A DNA stretch of 64,000 nt from Ciborinia camelliae (GCA_025890175.1 JANPYM010000001.1:1457476-1521475), one strand, 5' to 3'; numbered from the stretch's first letter, positions 25,216-38,634 are shown. The notes: generated by a model not told the origin, from the sequence alone. Program-made: numbers and translations.

Positions 25216-26292
25216 AATGGCTCCCCATAAACATCTGCCTACACAGAGGGATCTGGACCCGCTTAATATTTCCAATTCATCACCTATTTCCCACTGTCCT
25301 ATAACGCGGCTTCTCCTTGGTGTTTTGTATTAACCCTGATCAGGGACAACAATTATTGTTTTACATCACATCTATCAAGAAGCGAAATGTGTTTTTGATA
25401 CTTTCGGCTTGGGCGGTAATTCACTATCGTGGAATCCCAGGAGATATCGAGGCCATAGTCATGAAGGATAAATATCCTCGGTTTCATTCGACGTCGAAAA
25501 CTCACCAGAGCATACACGGCTTGTTATCATATATCCCCACAAAGTCTAGATTTCAGTCACCCCATTTAGATCTAGTTTGGTAAGGAGACTCTACGATAAG
25601 TGTACACGGATATACGGTAACTTCCCATCATGCAAGTATGAAGATATATCATCTCAAATTAGATTAACTTTCAAGAAGCAAGAGATCTAATAACATGATA
25701 TTTTCTCAAATTGACTGCGGGTACATCGAGCTGAGTTGCTACCTAATATATGTCAAGTCTGATCACAATCTTCCGTTTTGAACTTGTCGGGTGAACTCCA
25801 GCGTGACTTCGAGTGACCAGATGAGTACATGGACTCAACAGTGACTTCATTGTTGGGTAAGATGCTTCTCCTATGAATTAAAGCGTGCTGATACTTTAAA
25901 CTTGAACTCAATTACTCGTATACCATACGAACCGACACACTTGTGCCGACGAATTGATCGTTCTAGGATTTAAACATAAAATGACCACTTCTGGTTTGAA
26001 ATTGTTAACATGAGACACCAGACAACTAAATCTGGACTTCCTCTCTATGATTATCATCCTCATAACTCGAAGGCATGTCTATAACATTCTGGTATATATA
26101 TATCAGACGACGCAACAAACTTAGAACCGATGAATCGAGTGTCTCGGATTCAAATTCAAATCCTCGCGAATGATATAGATTGACATTGTTTTTATCCGGA
26201 TTCAACGCTAAACCTTGAACAACCAAATGGATATCAAAAAAGCGGTAGCCCCTATTTAAACAAGCGGGTAGGCAAGTCTCCTCTTAATGTTC

Positions 26293-26363
26293 AATGCCTC
26301 GATGCCAAGGCGGAAACGGGAGGATCAAGTCTCATCTTGGCGGTAATGCCTTGATGCCAAGGC
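26293..26363. repeat. Short imperfect direct repeat
   Basis: TGCCTCGATGCCAAGGC near 26293 recurs as TGCCTTGATGCCAAGGC about 54 bp downstream. No gene covers it. Confidence 0.6.
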
Positions 26364-26968
26364 CCCCAACGCGCGTTTTGCCCCACTTACAGCATCACTC
26401 AAAAGAGACGTCGCGTCAATTGTTCAATGCGGCAATGGATGCCGTGCTGATGGGGCTCTCCCAATCCGTCATCCTGTCTCTTTTCGTCCAATGAGCTACT
26501 CTTTGTTGCAAATATATCTTCATAAGTTCACTGACCTCCACATATGTCAGTTCGGCTTTGTCGTATCATTCAGGTGCCAAGAACGATGGGTCCGGTACTT
26601 CCACTGCAAATATGAAAGTATGCTGGGAGAGTCGTTTGTAGTGTTTTTTCCTCTTCACTCTACCAGTGAGATGGCGGAGTGAGGAAGGGATACGGCAACG
26701 GGTACGTAAAACTCAATCTGGCCCATCTGATATCCTTGATTCAACATGGCTACCAGTTGAAAGTTATTCGTAAGCTTCTTGGGGTATTGGCGAGGATTCT
26801 GAAAGGGGAACAACTTGAGGGGAGGAATGAAGATATATAAATCCAATGATGTGAACTTGAAAATGCCCTCTTCCCATACTCATACTCATCATCATCATCA
26901 TCATAATCATTCTTGACTAATTCTTCCATCTTTCCAATCCATTCAATACCAAAAAACTTACATTTACA

Positions 26969-28143
26969 ATGCATTTCTCAGCCGCTGCGATTACAGCCAT
27001 CTTGGCTGGCTCTGTTATGGCTCATCCTGGTCATGATGTTAGACAAGAAATCGCAGAGAGAGCTTCTTTCATGTCTCAACTCAAGACCCGTGATTTGAGC
27101 CACTGCTCTGCAAAGTTGAAGGCTAGAGGTCTTGAGCAAGCAGCTATCGCAAGACGTTCTGCTATTGCCAAGAAAGAGAGGAAGAAGAGGGGTATAAGCT
27201 CAGGTAAGCTCTAATCTATGGTTCTTAATTATTCCTAAGTGCTTGGTGTGAAGGAACTAATCGGGTTTGTAAACAGAGACACCTTACTTGAAAGCAAGAG
27301 ATGAAGCAACTGTTCTCAATACTACTCATTTGTCCACCGAGCACTACAACAACTCCACTGATGAGTCTATCATTTTCTCTGGAAACAACTCCTGCATTCT
27401 CAGCCCAGAAGTTACCCAAGGTCCTTACTGTAAGATTTTGATTTTACATTCCATCTCTAACGATCAAGTTCAAAGCAGTTTCTAAATTGTAAATAGATGT
27501 ATCTGGCGAATATGTTCGAACCAACATCGTCGAAGAAGAAGTGGGAGTTGATCTCATCCTCGACACCCAAATAATCGACATGTCAACGTGCGATCCCGTG
27601 ACCAACGCAGTAGTCGAGATCTGGCACTGCAACTCCACCGGTGTATATAGTGGTATTGTGGCACAATCAAACGGCAACTCCGCCGACAATTCCAACATCA
27701 ACTCTACCTTCCTCCGCGGTCTTCAAGCCACTGACAACGAAGGCGTCGCACAATTTCAAACCCTTTTTCCCGGTCACTATACCTCGCGCTCAAATCACAT
27801 TCACGTCCTCGTTCACTTCAATGGAACTACCTATGCTAATGGTACCTATGGTGGTGGTGTCATCTCCCACGTTGGACAAATATTCTTCGATCAAGATCTC
27901 ATCACACAAGTCGAGGCTGTCTCCCCATATAGCACCAATAATCAACCAACAACTTTGAACTCTGAAGATAGCGTTTTGGCTGATGAAGCAGCTTCTTCTG
28001 ATCCTATGATTAACTACTCTCTTTTGGGCGAGACTGTTGCTGATGGTATCTTCGGTTGGTTGGCTTTCGGTGTTGATGTTTCGAAATCTTACAACGTCCA
28101 GCCGGCGGCTAGTTTGTATTCTAGTGGTGGTGTAGAGAACTAG
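26969..28143 (+). CDS. Secreted intradiol ring-cleavage dioxygenase
   Basis: Exons 26969-27203, 27277-27429, 27497-28143; 344 aa. The signal peptide is MHFSAAAITAILAGSVMA. A basic propeptide-like segment (residues about 45-78) and a Cys-containing linker lead to the dioxygenase fold. The expected non-haem Fe(III) ligands are all present: Y130 (GPYYVSGEY, formed across the second splice junction), Y224 (FPGHYTSRS), H230 and H232 (NHIHVLVHF). Other family marks are AVVEIWHCNSTGVYSG and TFLRGLQATDNEG. The family cleaves catechol-type aromatics between the two hydroxyls. Secreted fungal members act on extracellular, often plant-derived, phenolics. The Asn-glycosylation sites agree with secretion. 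Substrate cannot be read from sequence. Confidence 0.95.
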
Positions 28144-28952
28144 AAAGGTAGTTTTTGGGAGATTTGGGGGGTTAGATTGAAGTGGGAGTGTGATTTATTG
28201 GCGATGAAGTTTTCTTATTCTAAGTGTCGTTTCAACGCATATGATCATACTACAAAGGTTTTATATAAAAATGAATGAAACTTTCAATTATAAATGGAAA
28301 CCAGATATTTCATGTTTCACCAAAACAAATAAGAGCAATAACTGAAATTTATAGTTTATTTTATAGTTATTTTGTGCCGATTTTAATTTCATGCTTATTT
28401 ATATCTGGAGTATCTCCCAACATTTATATATGCAGACCCAAGCTTCAAGCCTTCAATAGGTATCTATATACTATTCATTCCACTAGCATATAATGTTCGG
28501 ATAAATAGAATCCGAGCTTTCACCTCAAATATATATTACTCAAAGACCCAACATCTCACCTTAATCATATCAAGGCACTTGCAATTTACACGCTTCATTT
28601 CACAGACAAGATAAAACCACTTGACTTCATACCATGGTGTGTACGTTGGCAAATTCTACTGAAAATTCTTGGCCAGGGGATCTTGAGCAGCGGCGGCTTG
28701 TATCAGAGTATTGTAGTTATAATATGAGGTTGCGGACATGTGAGCGTTTGGTTTCGGGATAGGAAATTCTTGGCTATCAAGAAAAGTATAGTGGATTGCA
28801 TGAAGAACCAGCACTGACAAGGTAAATAAAAATCAGGAATTTCGCACCTATGAACGGCACACAGAAAATAAATGAGTAGGGCACGCAATTTCTAGGTATC
28901 AGTATCCTAAAAGATCCTCTTTTACCCATCATAACAACAACCATGTCATAAA
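28144..28952. other. Convergent intergenic region
   Basis: This is the 3' flank of both the dioxygenase and F-box genes. It is AT-rich with nothing else recognised. Confidence 0.6.
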
Positions 28953-30377
28953 TCAGCACATCCTCCAAACCTGGGCATCGACCCTCCATCCCCAATAATC
29001 ATCCATGGTTTTCTCCGCCGGCATCAAAAACGGCCACGGGCTTCTCTTCAACACATAATTCTCCAACAATTTTGCAAACGTGATTTCTGTCCCCGGAACC
29101 GCGTTCCAATTCCAATCATATATATTTCTCCGATCATCATACGTCAGGAGTTCGAATTTCTCAAGCGAAAGATCATCTCTCAATGAGGTGAGGATATCTT
29201 TCCATTGGAATCGCGTGAGATAATTCCAACCGCTGCCAGTTCCGCATCCATATCCTCCACTAAGATGTAAATTTTTGAGCGTGGAGCGATGGCGTGTGAG
29301 GAACGAAACGAGAAGTGGTCCAGGAACATCGGTTTGGTGGAGTCGGAGACTTTCTAAACGAGGGATTGTGATTTCATAAAAGGAGTTTTGCCATGCAGTC
29401 TGAAATTCCGGCGTCACGTTTGTAGCTAGATTCATTATAAACATCAAATCCAATCTTTGAAGATGTTGTGCTGAGATTAAAAGATCGGCAATTGTTTGAG
29501 CAACGAGTGAATCTTGCCACGAAATAAATCCATAGTCCCAGAATCCAATCGATAATTGCCTGAGAGAAGAGACGATGCCAGTAAGGGATGTATATGGATG
29601 ACCAGGACATTCAGATAGGAGACAAAGTTGTTGCAAAGAAGGTTGTAGAGGAATGAAAGGAGGTGATCCGAGTTCCCGGGATGATAAACAGTCCATAGGT
29701 AGGCAGTCAAATTCAACTGATGAGAGTGCTACCTTGGCTGCATTGATAGCAGCTACTATTGAAGTGTAATACCATTGGGATAAATCATCTGCCATGAATT
29801 GTGTTCTCTCTGCAATTGTCGAGTTCCAATTGGGGACCCATGTTGACATCGATTGAAACATATCTTCTGAAAGTGGATAACTAAGTGAAGTGATCGTGAG
29901 GCTTTTGAAATTAGGAAGGTTGCTGAAAGCTTTTGCCAAGGAGACGGGATCGCAATAACCAGGTTCGTTCTCAATTCGTCGCCGAAGAATTTCTCTCGCA
30001 TCTGAGAAGTAAAAGGTCCATTTCCTCGCATCACTCGAGTCCAGAAATATGACTATAGACTTGATTGTTTGAGCTAGATGTGGTAATTCCGATACTTTGC
30101 GAAGTCTATCCATATCCGTTGGCTCACAATGAGGGTGAAGTTTGAAGCCATCTCGAAATAGTCTCTCGGTCCCAGTTATCGCCCAAGCTCGAGATGTTAA
30201 CCGTAGGGATCCTGCATCCTTGACACTAAGATAATTGAAGATATCCGCTTTAATTTCTGGAGGAATACGGAGCCCAAGATCGGGGCTGAGACCGGGAGAT
30301 GCGAGTGTTTCTTCGTTTTTGGGCAGTTCTGGTGATGTTGAATTTTGGGGGGGTTGTGCGTTCATCAGGGCAGGCAT
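28953..30377 (-). CDS. F-box protein with leucine-rich C-terminal region
   Basis: Single exon, 474 aa (ATG at 30377; a second ATG at 30365 would give MNAQPPQNS). A short disordered N-terminus precedes the F-box at about residues 34-75: LRIPPEIKADIFNYLSVKD then RLTSRAWAITG. The remainder shows irregular leucine-rich repeat spacing (LPNFKSLTITSLSYPL, LQQLCLLSECPG, LQRLDLMFIMNL, LESLRLHQTDVPGPL, LKNLHLSGGYG), as in F-box/LRR-like substrate receptors. The family role is to bind Skp1 in SCF ubiquitin ligases and select substrates. The substrate is unknown. The gene is intronless and convergent with the dioxygenase. Confidence 0.87.
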   Translation of the reverse strand: MPALMNAQPPQNSTSPELPKNEETLASPGLSPDLGLRIPPEIKADIFNYLSVKDAGSLRLTSRAWAITGTERLFRDGFKLHPHCEPTDMDRLRKVSELPHLAQTIKSIVIFLDSSDARKWTFYFSDAREILRRRIENEPGYCDPVSLAKAFSNLPNFKSLTITSLSYPLSEDMFQSMSTWVPNWNSTIAERTQFMADDLSQWYYTSIVAAINAAKVALSSVEFDCLPMDCLSSRELGSPPFIPLQPSLQQLCLLSECPGHPYTSLTGIVSSLRQLSIGFWDYGFISWQDSLVAQTIADLLISAQHLQRLDLMFIMNLATNVTPEFQTAWQNSFYEITIPRLESLRLHQTDVPGPLLVSFLTRHRSTLKNLHLSGGYGCGTGSGWNYLTRFQWKDILTSLRDDLSLEKFELLTYDDRRNIYDWNWNAVPGTEITFAKLLENYVLKRSPWPFLMPAEKTMDDYWGWRVDAQVWRMC

Positions 30378-31193
30378 TTGTTAGAATTGAAGCACAAAAA
30401 ATAAAAATACAACTTGATATAACAAGAGACAAGAGAAGTAAAGTAAGACTAATCATAACCAAAAGAAGGACAGAAAGGATTGTGTGGATTTTAGGAAAGT
30501 TGTCGAAAATAAAAAAAGATATAACTCTCTCTATATAAAGGCCAGAAACAATCAAGGGCAAGAACGACCAAGAATGAAGCTTATTTTCACCCAACAACCT
30601 CCCTTTTAATACATGTCTACCGTAAAAATTCTTTTAAACCTTTGAGGAACATTTAATTCTTGAAATTATATGATTGAACTTCAGAGAGGCAAGTATAAAA
30701 ACTTCCAGCAACCAAATGAGGAATATAACAGAGTGGTTGGGTGGTATGAGATCCAATGCCATTAATTTTCCTGGTGGAAGTCATTGGGCTACCAGCACTA
30801 CTGGCAAATCATAAATTGATTGACTCTTTTATACCTCACCGGGGTCCCAAGGGTTACAGATTCAATGGGAATCAATATCGAAACAATTATGTACAAATCG
30901 CATTGGGTATAAATTTCAGAAGACTCAAGACCAAAAGCGTTTGACGAAGTGGTATAATTGCTAGAACCTCATCTCCAAAACCAAACGCCTATACTCATTC
31001 AACCCAATATCAAGTTCATATACATGAAACCTGTACAGATATCCATTATATCCCACCGTAAAATTTCGTATATCGATGTATTCCTCCAGCTTTCCAAAAT
31101 CCCAATAAATCCCAATATCCAGAAAATTCATTACCAAACCATAGTATTCATTACCAACCCATAGTATCCATTCCCACAAGCTCACCCACAACT
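30378..31193. other. Intergenic region
   Basis: This is the promoter of the F-box gene and the 3' flank of the CYSTM gene. A roughly 20-bp unit containing ATTCATTACCAA is duplicated near 31126-31165. No gene is seen. Confidence 0.6.
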
Positions 31194-31487
31194 TCACATA
31201 ACGTTACACCACCCACAACAACAACAAGCTGCTGCGCATCCCGCACAACATCCCAGAGCAACATCATCCTTATTGCGTTTCCTCTCAACCTGTTGTTGCT
31301 GCACATATACCACTTCCCTCTGTCCTCCCCTCCCATCATTCACTACGTATACTGGTTGAGGTGGAGGTTGGACTTGAGGTGGTGCCTTGTTCTCGAACTC
31401 TTCATTGTAGACCGGTGGCATGTTTGCGACATCTGCTGGTTCACGATCCCAGAGACTCCGACGAGGTCGTTGGGGTTGCTGTGACAT
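31194..31487 (-). CDS. CYSTM-type cysteine-rich C-tail protein
   Basis: 97 aa from the ATG at 31487 (MSQQPQRPRRSLWDREPAD), whose AAAA context is better than that of the in-frame ATG at 31568; the longer form would add 27 residues. The middle is Pro/Gln-rich. The last 20 residues (LGCCAGCAAACCCCGWCNVM) form a CYSTM module, a Cys-packed membrane-associated tail found in small stress-tolerance proteins of plants and fungi, probably lipidated or metal-binding at the plasma membrane. The family assignment rests on this tail and on the small size. Confidence 0.85.
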   Translation of the reverse strand: MSQQPQRPRRSLWDREPADVANMPPVYNEEFENKAPPQVQPPPQPVYVVNDGRGGQREVVYVQQQQVERKRNKDDVALGCCAGCAAACCCCGWCNVM

Positions 31488-34400
31488 TTTTGATCGCGAA
31501 TTATAGTCGTAGACTGATTGATTTTGCAATGGTGATTGGGTTGATGAACACGGTTGGAGGCTTGTCATTCAAATAATCAATGGTCTGATTGATTCCTTTT
31601 CTTTCCTTTGCCCTGAATCCTCATAATATACTTCAATCTTCGCTTTCTGTAATTTTGATCGTACGTTTATGAATCAATCAAGCAGCCAGCCCACATTCAA
31701 GTAGCACGAAAAGAAAAGGAATGATGGCAAGGAAATAAATACTTATTCATTCTCGCTCAACAATAGGCTGAAAAGGAACACGACCTCTGTCCCTGCCCGA
31801 CAACTCAGCCTCTTGTAATATCCAATCATGAAGGATGATGATGAAAAATCAGGTTCAGGTTGCACGTTGGAGGCGGTGCCAAGCAATTTTGGAAAAAGAT
31901 CATCCACATGGGGTTCATTGCAGGGATATTATGTAAGCCGGCGAGGTTGATTGCTTGATAAGGCCATGATATGACAAGGGAGACTTTCCCCTCTGCAAGA
32001 ACCGTACGACTAAGAATCATCCATAGAACAAGTTCAGTCATTTGTTCTACTGTATTACTTGAATAGGGGGGAGGGTTCGTCTACATAAAACTTAAACTAT
32101 CGACTCGGTTCCCGAAAATTACCCATCACGACTCCACTCCCAACTCCAAAGTGTCGATCAATACAGCCCTATTTATTTGAGGCTCCAGCTTCAGGAAGTT
32201 CCCCTCAATTTACGCCAGATCCTCTGTTCTCACTATACACGAATAATCATGGCTCCTCGAGGCCCTCGAATAGGTTACATTTCAAGCCATGTTTTGCCCT
32301 CGTTGCCTTCCATCTACGGAGGTACTTATATTGCGCGTTCTAGAGCCTTACTTTATGTACCTCCACGCAAGAGAGCGTAAAATTTGTGTCCCGAGCTCCT
32401 CGTCACCTATGGAGCTCATACGATATATGGATATCAAAATAGATCATGCATAACCTGGAAGGCTGAGGCTGATGACTCATGAGTCTAGGATGCGTTTTGG
32501 GCCAGACCACTGTTAGACCCAAAACACACGATGAATCAGCCACAGCCTTGTGATCCCACAACTTCAGAATTAAGTTGTTTTCTAAATCAGGCCTTGTTAC
32601 TGATCTGAAACTGAACCTGATAACTCGGCACGGGTCAAAGATAGGCATCCTCAATCGGACCTCAGCACATACGTTTTGTGCTACTGTCAAGACAACCGCC
32701 ATGGATTCGTCTTCTCGGGCGAGGAGCGAGAAAATCTGGCTGGTGAAGGAGATTAGAGATATAGTGAAGAAAGGCCACGCGATTGTTATTTAAGTGGACA
32801 TATCTGGAGAATAGATACCTTTTCGAGTGAGTCAACCGAGGACACGCTCCTATTATGATTCAGAATCATTGCACATGTCGGAATCCTCTGCTAATATTCC
32901 TCCTACGAGGCATATCACAAACGCCATAATGACATTACGTTTGTCGGCTCTCCCTCCAAAAAGGACTTGTACACAAGACCATCTGCAATAGCAAATTGAC
33001 TATATCCGCAATTCCCAATTTTATGTGTTTCGCCATACCATGACCTACGATGCGTCATAAATTCCACATTCTAAGACTCAATCTACAGTGGGCGGCTTGA
33101 CATTGTAGCAGGTACCGAATGGTATGGCGAGCGGGCTCTCTCAGCAGTAATCTGGTCACCGAAACCTTTCATACTGTCATTAATTCGTGGAGGACAATGG
33201 CCGCAATATATGCCATCCACCTCAATTTCCACCGTTCTCAACAATTCTTTTCTTTCCGAGGCTCATTATTGCAAGACATAGAATTGCCAGCTAAGACACA
33301 AAAGCTCACCATATAGTCGGACCTAGATGGCAGCCTCGGGGGACTTGCATCTTCAAATCATAAACAATTCATTTTCTCCTCCTGCTCATGGCTACTAGTC
33401 ACTATGTTAGATTCAAGACTATGCAGGCAAGCTAATTTTATTTCATCATAACATCATCTTTGTTTATCGTAGAATCCATCTTTATCTATAATCTATTACC
33501 TCGCTACTCTCTTCTATTCATATCATTAAAGTCTACCTCTAGATCACTCAGCATCACAAGTATCACAACCTGAATCCCACCAAAATTCTATCACATAAAG
33601 AGGAAACATGCCTCGGAATTCAAATTGCTGAGACTGCATTCCATTCCAACGGTTGCTGGTAAATAATCTATCTCTTACAATGGCACCGACTTAGATACCT
33701 AGCTGCAGTTTTGCGGTTTCTCATTGGTAAAAACTCCTCGAACGTGTTCATAGTCATTCTTATCAAGTTTTTCTCTTCACTAGCTTACCCACTATATGAA
33801 ATATAGCTATCATGAACACACTCTCAAGAGAATATGGGTGGTTGTAAATAATAGCTCACTCTAAAGGAAGACAAATTTTATCGTCTCTTGTGATTTGAGT
33901 AGGGAGGATATTCTTCCCATCATGAAGTTCATTAGTCTTGTGTTATTTGCTGCTCTTTAATCACCCCTCTCTTCTCTGATTTGATTAAATACTCTTAATC
34001 ACGAGCAGCGAATCCCATCACCCTTTCTTTTCCAATCCCCAGGACCCACAAAATATATTCTTTCCAACTCGCCTCGCTTCGTAGTCGATGGCACCAATCA
34101 ACACCAATCAATACAATACATTCAAGAAACAAACCCCAAAAACTTCCATCAACTTCTCATCCATATCCCTCGTTCCCTCCGTTCCTTCCAAAAAAAATTC
34201 CCAAAAAACAAAAAGAACAAACAAGCAAAACCTTACCGCCCCTCGAGGAAGGGCGGGGAGGAGAAACCCTCTCTGAAATGAGGATTTTTTCTCGATTCGA
34301 TCCGGCGACTCACTCCACTCCACCATGAGAGCGCATTTGACCTGACCAAACAAGCCTGTTTGGCGCCTTTGCGCTCTCGATGGGGAACCTTTGGTTAAGT

Positions 34401-37400
34401 CGCCTTATATAGTAGAGAAGATGTCGTTTGGGGGGGGTTGTTTATTGGGTTTGCATTTTCATCGTCTTTGCTTTTGGGGATTGATTTTTTAGGATGGGAA
34501 GATTGTTAGGAAGTTTGCTTGCGGATGCGGCACGGTTATACTGATGGTTTATTCAAGATTATTGTTGGTGATGAATAGCTTTCTTGAATTGACCGTCTCT
34601 GCTACCTACCTACTAGTAAATAAATTCGTTTGCAGCCTTTTATTCAAGTTACTTTCTGGCTGCTGAATGATAAGCCTTTGTAATCTCATATTCTCAACGC
34701 GCGCTTTTATTACAACTGCCAGTAGGTAGATAACTGGTCTTAAGTACCCGATATATTCCCCTTCTTTCTCCTTTAAAATATCCAACTCCTCTGATCGCTC
34801 CTCTCTTATGTATGGGACACTGGAATCTTGATGATATAAGGACTTCAATTCAAATGTTTTCTGTATCCCACTGAATGATGTGAAGTGCAATAATGGTTCA
34901 CATGCAAAGAAAAGATTGCGAGGGATTGTTATATTATCTGGATTCACCGAATCGAAAGCAAAAGACCTTCAGATGGAACCTTATTCTGTTATAAACCAAC
35001 ACATCTATTATATACATTCAGTTCTCGATTCATCGCTACACAAGGTTTGTGGTGATACCTAAGTTCCCTCAGTGCCGGTAATTTTGAATCTCATATCATT
35101 ATCTAGTCTAGCAATATCCATATGGTTATACTCGCGTTAAGAATTATATCGGATAGTTGAATAACAAGCGTAGATTCAAGCATTTTCTCACTGTTATTGA
35201 ATTTTACGTACACAAGATTCCATCCGGTCTTCCAAGTACGCCAGACCATGCCAATATTATCGGATGAAAAGCTCAAGTGTTGTCACTTATGTTGCTTATT
35301 TTGTTGTTATTATCAAAGTGCAGGCTCATTTTGTCTTCAGGTTAGCACCGAGATAACCTAGAGCTTTTTAACGACACAATATCTGAAATTATACGAACAC
35401 AGGGAAGTCCACCCACCTAGCTCTGTCCAAGACGTGAAGATTCTAACTTGAAGATTAGTAAACCAGTGCATCCTCATCCTTATATACCGCATTCCTCAAG
35501 CTAATGTAGTATTGAAGATTCAATATGAATTTATCAGAGCTTCCTTCCGCTTCCCCTCCTTTTTACCCCGCTTGTCTTGTATGCGGGGTAAGTGGCTCCT
35601 CATACTTTCTTCATATCCTTTGCGAGCGTCATTGGGATATATAAAGGTCTTGTCTAGCTGTTATGTGTTCTGTAAACAAAGCCACAAATGCAAATAATGA
35701 ATCAATAGAGAATTATTCATAGTAATGACGACTCGTTTTTACGCGGACGAGGGATTAGGTTACTGTAAGAGGATTTTGAAGCAGACGGGGGTATTTCAGT
35801 TCCATTCTATCATCTCATCTCTTCCTATCGATTGAAATTATCACTGTCACCCAGAAAATTCATTTCCATCCATACCTTCTTCCCCACAACACAAAACCTG
35901 TTTTGGTTCTGTATTTGCCTTGGATTATTTTCCCATAAGTGAGCCAGATAAAATGAGAGTTTTTCATAAGGAGCTTCTTTAAAAGCGTAAGAATCTTTTA
36001 CTACAGCGTTCTTTTCCAGATTACAGTGAGTTATTTATGTCTTACTTCGAAGATTTTGTCCCGCTTTCCCATTTTTCTGTTTTCCACATCGATTCACGCG
36101 CGCCTACTATACTAAACTTATATTGAATATGTTAAATTGAAGGTATAAACATCCATCGTAGTATTATTGTGATTAAGGAGCTAAGTTCTATGGAGTCCAG
36201 AGATTCTATATAGGGAATCGTGATGATTATCAATGCTAAGCTAACTCGTGGATATAGAGCATTTATAACAAAAGTATGAATAGATTTAACCTCTCATCAA
36301 GAACAATAAATCATAACCGAAGCACCCTTGAAGAAGCTGCTAGGAATCTTTTTTCATCATAAATTTATGACTTTAATTGTAGATCTTGATTTACTTTCGG
36401 AATTGCTTGATTTGGAATCCTCGATTGTTGACAAAACAAGGCGCTTATTGTCCTTGTTGAATTTCTTCATATCTTCAACATTTCGATTTACCCCTCAAGA
36501 ATCTCTTTCTCCATATAATGCACCAATCGTACTCAATTCACCACAAACCATCTAATGTCAGCTTTAATATACTTAAAGTCCCACTCCACCCATCGTGCTC
36601 CTTTCACGCATCCCCGAACGTTTAACACTTCAAAGACAACATGGTCTGGTCACCACGGAAAGAGCTCTTTAAGCTTCGTCGTAATACCTGTGCAAAATAC
36701 TATAAATATTTCAGAGCTATCCTATCCTTTCCCAAACACAACCTTCAAGTGTTTGGGTTACTTGAATGTCGCTATTAGCGCAATACAACGACAAAAAAGG
36801 AGCTGCCCTTGACAGTGAGTAATCAACAGTATAAAAACAACAAAAGCTAAGGGATGAGAATAAGGCATGAAATTGGGAGAAGGTAGATATAGCTGCGTCG
36901 AAAGCCATCTGAATCATATACCTAAGGACGAGGGAAAAAAGCGGGAATTTAGTGAGTGAACTGAACAAGGTCTGGCTTTCCCCATGCTTGATTTATCTAT
37001 TCTTGATACTCGGATATGTGGTTTTGATATTGAGAAAGTGAAAGTTTATATACCTAGCGGCTGATTCATTCCTCAAGTAAGGTAAGGGATATCTGCGACA
37101 AGCTAGGTCAGATCAGATGCGGAGGTGAAAGAGGGGTATACAAGGTCAATACACACGATGTATTTGAGCTTGGAAAATATAGCGGATATCATGTGCATAT
37201 TACTCCACCTAAAGTCTCTACAACGTACCTACCTATACGCAACCTCCAAAAAACCTTTCGATTTTTGTCATTGGTTCAAAGTTATTGTTATATATTCATA
37301 CAAACCATTGTCGGATTATCTACTACCACTGCTGATATATAATGCTATAATTTGAGCGCTGGCAGACGTACATAGATGCCATCTAGAAGAATGCCATTTG

Positions 37401-38634
37401 TTAACGCGGCTTAGGTAGTCTCTATCGATGCCAGAGTTATGTAGATGGACCTTAGGAATTCTTAGAGGAATTTATTATACATTTGTCTTTGGCAAGGTGA
37501 TCTCGTGGTTGTTTATATATTGACGAGAGGGAAATACTGGTCATCAAATGATCTAGACAGATAGTGAAAGGTAGTGAATCGATATGGAGATGCTGCCGGC
37601 AAGAGAGAGATCATAACATGAACAGATAACATGAGGTAGTAATGCAATATTGACCTTGGTCCACATCTAATAGACCAGTACCGTAGTCCAGACCATCCAA
37701 CTTCCTCTCAGAAAACGCATATAAAGCTTCCCCAAATACCATCCATGCATCTCAAACTGCACCCAAGCTGAAGATAGTTGATCTAGGGCATTATCAAAGA
37801 AATGTATTCGCGTCATAGCAGTTTTAAAGACACAGGTTCGCGATATGTTCACGAGGTTTTCTGTACTTTTAGAAAGAAGGGATGATTATGGGGTGTTGTT
37901 GTTGCTTTACCCAGTATCCATTGTATCGATGATATCCACAGCGACCCCATCGAACGAGACCAACGAGAAGTAACAACAAAAGCTAATCTTAAGTGTAGCA
38001 CAAGTTCTAGCAACGCGCAACAACTAATAGTTCAAAGGGTAATCTTGTGATATTGTAGCCTCAAGAACCGCCCTGAAAACGAACCATGAAGAGTCGCGCG
38101 AGCTCAGAACTCCTGACCAAATTAAAATCACCTTGTACCAAACTTAGGATGGGGATTTAAAGCTGGTAAGATGGAAGGTTTATATACTCAGCTCGGAGAT
38201 GATGTGGTCAAAGTGGAGATTGAGCTCGGGGTAGGGGGTGAAGGATAGGCGAGGGAGATGTAAAGTTGGGTGTGGGGAGAGAAGTAGTGAGCAGTCGAAA
38301 ATGGCAGGCTGAGTGTTGTGGAAGCAATCAGACGCGGGCAATATTAGGGTGAAGGAAATTGAAAGATTTGGGCACATGTGAGACTTGGAGGTATTGACAT
38401 CTTTGAAACTCTTCGAGATTCCACTAGGCTTATTAACCAAAGCTCAAAAATTTGGTTATGTTTTTCGATATTTCCTTTCAAGGCGCTAAATCACACGCCA
38501 TATGGGGAGAATTTCCGAAAAGTCGGAAACAAAAGATGAAGCTAGATGCGCTGGACATGATGGAATTGTATTACATGCTATATCTACACATGATTTAAAT
38601 CATCTCATTCATTCTACTCTTGAAATGATCGAAT
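31488..38634. other. 7.1-kb gene-poor region
   Basis: No supported gene was found. Candidate short frames (32250-32380; 32701-32793; 34088-34276; 34606-34947 minus; 36641 onward) show no domain or splice structure. A second clear copy of the LTR-like repeat lies at 36.2 kb. Because TOM7 elsewhere in this window was invisible to simple ORF calling, small multi-exon genes or non-coding RNAs cannot be excluded here. Confidence 0.5.
36150..36280 (+). repeat. LTR-like repeat, copy B
   Basis: From 36159 it reads TAGTATTATTGTG, then GGAGCTAAGTTCTATGGA, then GCTAAGCTAACTCGTGGATA. The blocks match the minus strand of copy A at 25.1 kb in order and spacing, with small indels. The hairpin of copy A is degraded here. 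Confidence 0.6.

Larger units (their letters stand above)
21412..26968. other. 5.5-kb gene-poor region
   Basis: No exon chain with a recognisable product was found on either strand. Frames of 60-121 codons occur (for example 23099-23404 and 23941-24306), but most have comparable frames opposite them and none shows a domain. The stretch holds an LTR-like repeat with a hairpin near 25.1 kb and a short direct repeat near 26.3 kb. It is probably accessory DNA with eroded elements. Confidence 0.6.

Noticed and set aside
34280..34380. Possible tRNA (TTCGATCC near 34294)
   Set aside because: The arms around the candidate T loop do not pair and no matching A box is found at the right distance.
34606..34947. 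113-codon minus-strand frame
   Set aside because: No signal peptide, domain or homology is recognised; kept out for lack of support.
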